Assembly: GCA_023399105.1 (NCBI GenBank)
Contig: JAEWQT010000199.1
Location: forward strand, 1 to 8,194
DNA from: Pseudomonadota bacterium
GTDB lineage: Bacteria > Pseudomonadota > Gammaproteobacteria > Pseudomonadales > Oceanobacteraceae
Length of the DNA stretch: 8,194 bases
Reading direction: 5' to 3'
Shown: positions 6,734-8,194 of the stretch, one piece after another
Layout of the letters: each line of letters opens with the position of its first letter
How positions within the stretch are numbered: the first letter of the stretch is position 1
Notes under the pieces: model-generated
Seen by the model: the letters and a program-made list of their open reading frames with translations, nothing else
The model's database searches: none
What the model was told of the DNA's origin: nothing
Position numbers and translations under genes: made by a program

Positions 6734-6741
6734 ACCTCCTT
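6734..6741 (-). promoter_or_regulatory. Strong ribosome binding site of the ValRS-arm-like gene
   Basis: AAGGAGGT on the minus strand is a full anti-16S match, 6 nt before the ATG at 6727. It is the strongest Shine-Dalgarno in the window. It fixes the start and argues that the small protein is made in quantity. Confidence 0.85.
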
Positions 6742-6781
6742 GTACATCGAACCCGGCGGGTACGCAGGCTGTGCGCTGCAA

Positions 6782-7034
6782 ACGGGCTGGGATGAGTGAA
6801 AAACTGCTTACACTATAGACCAGATTGAGGGGTTTGCCCGTCTGACGCCGCTACCTGCTGTAGCCGTTGAGCTGACCGACAATGTCCGGTACGGTAATTC
6901 CCGTGAATTCCTGTGTGGAGTAAACATGGCCAGAAATCCCCCAAATGACCGGCCAGAAGTGGCTGATGATGAGTAACGACCAGGCTGCGCTGGACGTTAC
7001 CCGCTACCCATAAGCAACAGAGGAAGGGATTGAT
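6782..7034. other. Intergenic region between divergent ValRS-arm gene and GFA gene
   Basis: No convincing long gene is present. On the minus strand TATAGT (6817-6812) could be the -10 of the small-protein gene, giving a leader of about 80 nt; its -35 (GGGCAA near 6839-6834) is weak. On the plus strand a short inverted repeat GCTAC/GTAGC (6850-6864) has no T-run. Two tiny overlapping plus-strand reading frames (6926-6976 and 6966-7013) precede the GFA gene. The first has GGAG 5 nt upstream of its ATG. Their reality is unproven. Confidence 0.4.
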
Positions 7035-7463
7035 ATGACCGATTACATTGGGTCTTGTCTGTGTGGCACGGCGAAATTCAACGTGCAGGGAGCGTTTGAA
7101 CGCTTTTATCTGTGCCACTGTCAGCATTGCCAAAAAGATACCGGCTCTGCCCATGCGGCCAACTTATTTTCATCGACAGCCCAATTAACCTGGTTAGCGG
7201 GGGCTGATTCTGTAACCACCTTTACCCTGCCAGGGACCCGCCACAAAAAAAGTTTTTGCCAGCATTGCGGTTCCGCTTTGCCCAGTATTCATAACGAAAC
7301 CCTGCTGGTTGTACCGGCCGGATGTTTGGATACCCCAATCGCCATGTTGCCCACGGCGCATATTTTTACATCGAGCAGGGCCGCCTGGGATAACGCGCCA
7401 GAAACATTACCGATGTTTGAGAAATTACCTCAGGCATTGCCGGCAGACTCTGAGCATTCTTAA
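7035..7463 (+). CDS. GFA family zinc-binding protein (glutathione-dependent formaldehyde-activating enzyme-like)
   Basis: This 142-residue cytoplasmic protein has the cysteine pattern of the GFA/CENP-V fold (Mss4-like). C8-x-C10 lies in GSCLCGTAKF, the C27-x-C29-x-x-C32 cluster is in YLCHCQHCQKDTGS, and C75-x-x-C78 lies in SFCQHCGS. These normally hold two zinc ions: one structural, and one that may act with glutathione. The family is named for a Paracoccus enzyme proposed to condense formaldehyde with glutathione, but most members, including this one, have no proven substrate. The remaining sequence (AxxLFSSTAQLTWLAG and VVPAGCLD) also fits the family. The start at 7035 has a GAGGAAGG ribosome binding site around 7020-7027. 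The stop at 7461-7463 overlaps the ribosome binding site of the AraC-type gene, which begins 9 nt later, so the two are almost surely one operon. Confidence 0.88.
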   Translation: MTDYIGSCLCGTAKFNVQGAFERFYLCHCQHCQKDTGSAHAANLFSSTAQLTWLAGADSVTTFTLPGTRHKKSFCQHCGSALPSIHNETLLVVPAGCLDTPIAMLPTAHIFTSSRAAWDNAPETLPMFEKLPQALPADSEHS

Positions 7464-7472
7464 GGAAGGGCT

Positions 7473-8194
7473 ATGAACCCGGTTATCTGCACCTGGGCCA
7501 TTGAACTGCCGGCTGGCGCCGACCTGGTATGGCCAGATGGCTGCCGCGATGTTATTGCCATTATGCCGCAGGGGCAGCCTGCAGCCCTGCTGCTGAGCGG
7601 CGTAGACGACACAGCACGCCGCATACACTGCCACAGTACCACCCGTTTTATGGGCATCCGCCTGGCGCCCGGCGTGCGCTTTCCGTGGGAATCAACAACG
7701 CCAGAGGCTCTGCGTGCCGACACCCCATTACACCGCCCGGAACACCACGAGCAGCAGGGTATACCGGCAACGCCACAGGCCATGCTCCATGCCCTGCAGC
7801 AACAGGTGAATAATTCAGCCATTATTCCACCGGCCTGGATAAGCGATTACCTGACAGAACTGGGGGAGCACTCAACCCTGCTTTTACCGCAGAAACCCTT
7901 ACCACATTGGCCGCGCAGCGAACGTACGATACGTCGGTTGCTGACAGAGCACACCGGCATGCCACCGCGTTACTGGCAACAACTGGCGCGCATTCGCACG
8001 GTTGCGCGTGCCATTGCCGCCACTGATGAACCACTGGCGGCGCTGGCAGCTGATTATCACTTTGCCGATCAGGCCCACCTGAGCCGCGATATCCGCCGGT
8101 GGCTGGGATGCACACCGGCCATGCTGCGCAGCGACAATACCGGCAACCAGCATCAGCGGGCCATTCATCTGGCCAAACTGAGCGCTCCTGATGC
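7473..8194 (+). CDS. AraC/XylS-family transcriptional regulator (3' end beyond window)
   Basis: An open frame runs from the ATG at 7473 through the right edge, giving at least 240 residues; the stop is not in the window. Residues 1-75 (PDGCRDVIAI, then SGVDD and MGIRLAPGVRFPW) resemble the N-terminal domain found in AraC regulators with a PDGCxD motif, thought to be a sensory domain. Residues about 149-220 form the DNA-binding domain with two helix-turn-helix units. The first is SERTIRRLLTEHTGMPPRYW. The second is LAALAADYHFADQAHLSRDI, followed by RRWLGCTPAML, the typical AraC tail. AAGGAAGGG (7462-7470) overlaps the GFA stop codon and sets the start. Its likely target is its own operon with the GFA gene, but no operator is identified. 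Some 20 residues after the second helix-turn-helix are already present, so the protein is probably nearly complete. Confidence 0.88.
   Translation, partial: MNPVICTWAIELPAGADLVWPDGCRDVIAIMPQGQPAALLLSGVDDTARRIHCHSTTRFMGIRLAPGVRFPWESTTPEALRADTPLHRPEHHEQQGIPATPQAMLHALQQQVNNSAIIPPAWISDYLTELGEHSTLLLPQKPLPHWPRSERTIRRLLTEHTGMPPRYWQQLARIRTVARAIAATDEPLAALAADYHFADQAHLSRDIRRWLGCTPAMLRSDNTGNQHQRAIHLAKLSAPD

Noticed and set aside
6813..7154. 113-codon minus-strand frame across the intergenic region and the start of the GFA gene
   Set aside because: It overlaps the well-supported GFA gene, its protein resembles no family, and no ribosome site is visible before its start.
7460..7822. Minus-strand frames (also 7822-8115 and 7899-8168) over the right end
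   Set aside because: They are antisense shadows of the AraC-type gene, whose frame has clear helix-turn-helix motifs and a ribosome site.

Overview
The window is an ordinary chromosomal stretch of a moderately GC-rich gammaproteobacterium. A LasT-type SPOUT methyltransferase, a UbiM-type flavin hydroxylase, a guanidine-II riboswitch and a type IV pilin-type C-terminal domain together suggest a marine, Oceanospirillales-like or related lineage. The species cannot be named from the sequence. No mobile element, CRISPR array, tRNA or rRNA was seen.

Layout. Positions 5-594 (+) encode a multi-pass membrane protein of unknown function, broken by an apparent one-base deletion near 379. Positions 617-672 hold a textbook guanidine-II (mini-ykkC) riboswitch in front of gdx/sugE (680-1000, +), the guanidinium exporter, which ends in an intrinsic terminator (1019-1054). 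A lone gene (1120-2337, +) follows. It fuses an M48 zinc metalloprotease to a type IV pilin-like C-terminal domain, and this is the most unusual architecture in the window. A strong bidirectional terminator (2373-2415) separates it from a convergent katG remnant (2436 to about 3611, -). The remnant keeps only the C-terminal half of catalase-peroxidase and has lost the haem-binding half.

Divergent from the katG remnant is a probable two-gene operon: an HDOD-domain protein (3680-4507, +) and the RNA methyltransferase LasT (4526-5212, +). It runs tail-to-tail, with 6 nt between stop codons, into a minus-strand pair. That pair is a 72-residue protein equivalent to the free-standing C-terminal coiled-coil arm of valyl-tRNA synthetase (6727-6509), followed by the ubiquinone-biosynthesis-type FAD hydroxylase UbiM (6412-5219).

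The right end is a tight pair on the plus strand: a GFA-family zinc protein (7035-7463), and 9 nt later an AraC-family regulator (7473 to beyond the window end).

How the genes work together. The clearest functional unit is riboswitch plus gdx: guanidine binding should expose the Shine-Dalgarno sequence and turn on guanidinium export. GFA and AraC probably form a self-contained regulator/enzyme pair. The remaining genes look like unrelated housekeeping or accessory functions. Two of them are damaged: the first membrane protein (frameshift) and katG (5' deletion). Noteworthy items are the protease-pilin fusion, the stand-alone ValRS arm, the truncated but otherwise clean katG, and the visible switching helix of the riboswitch.
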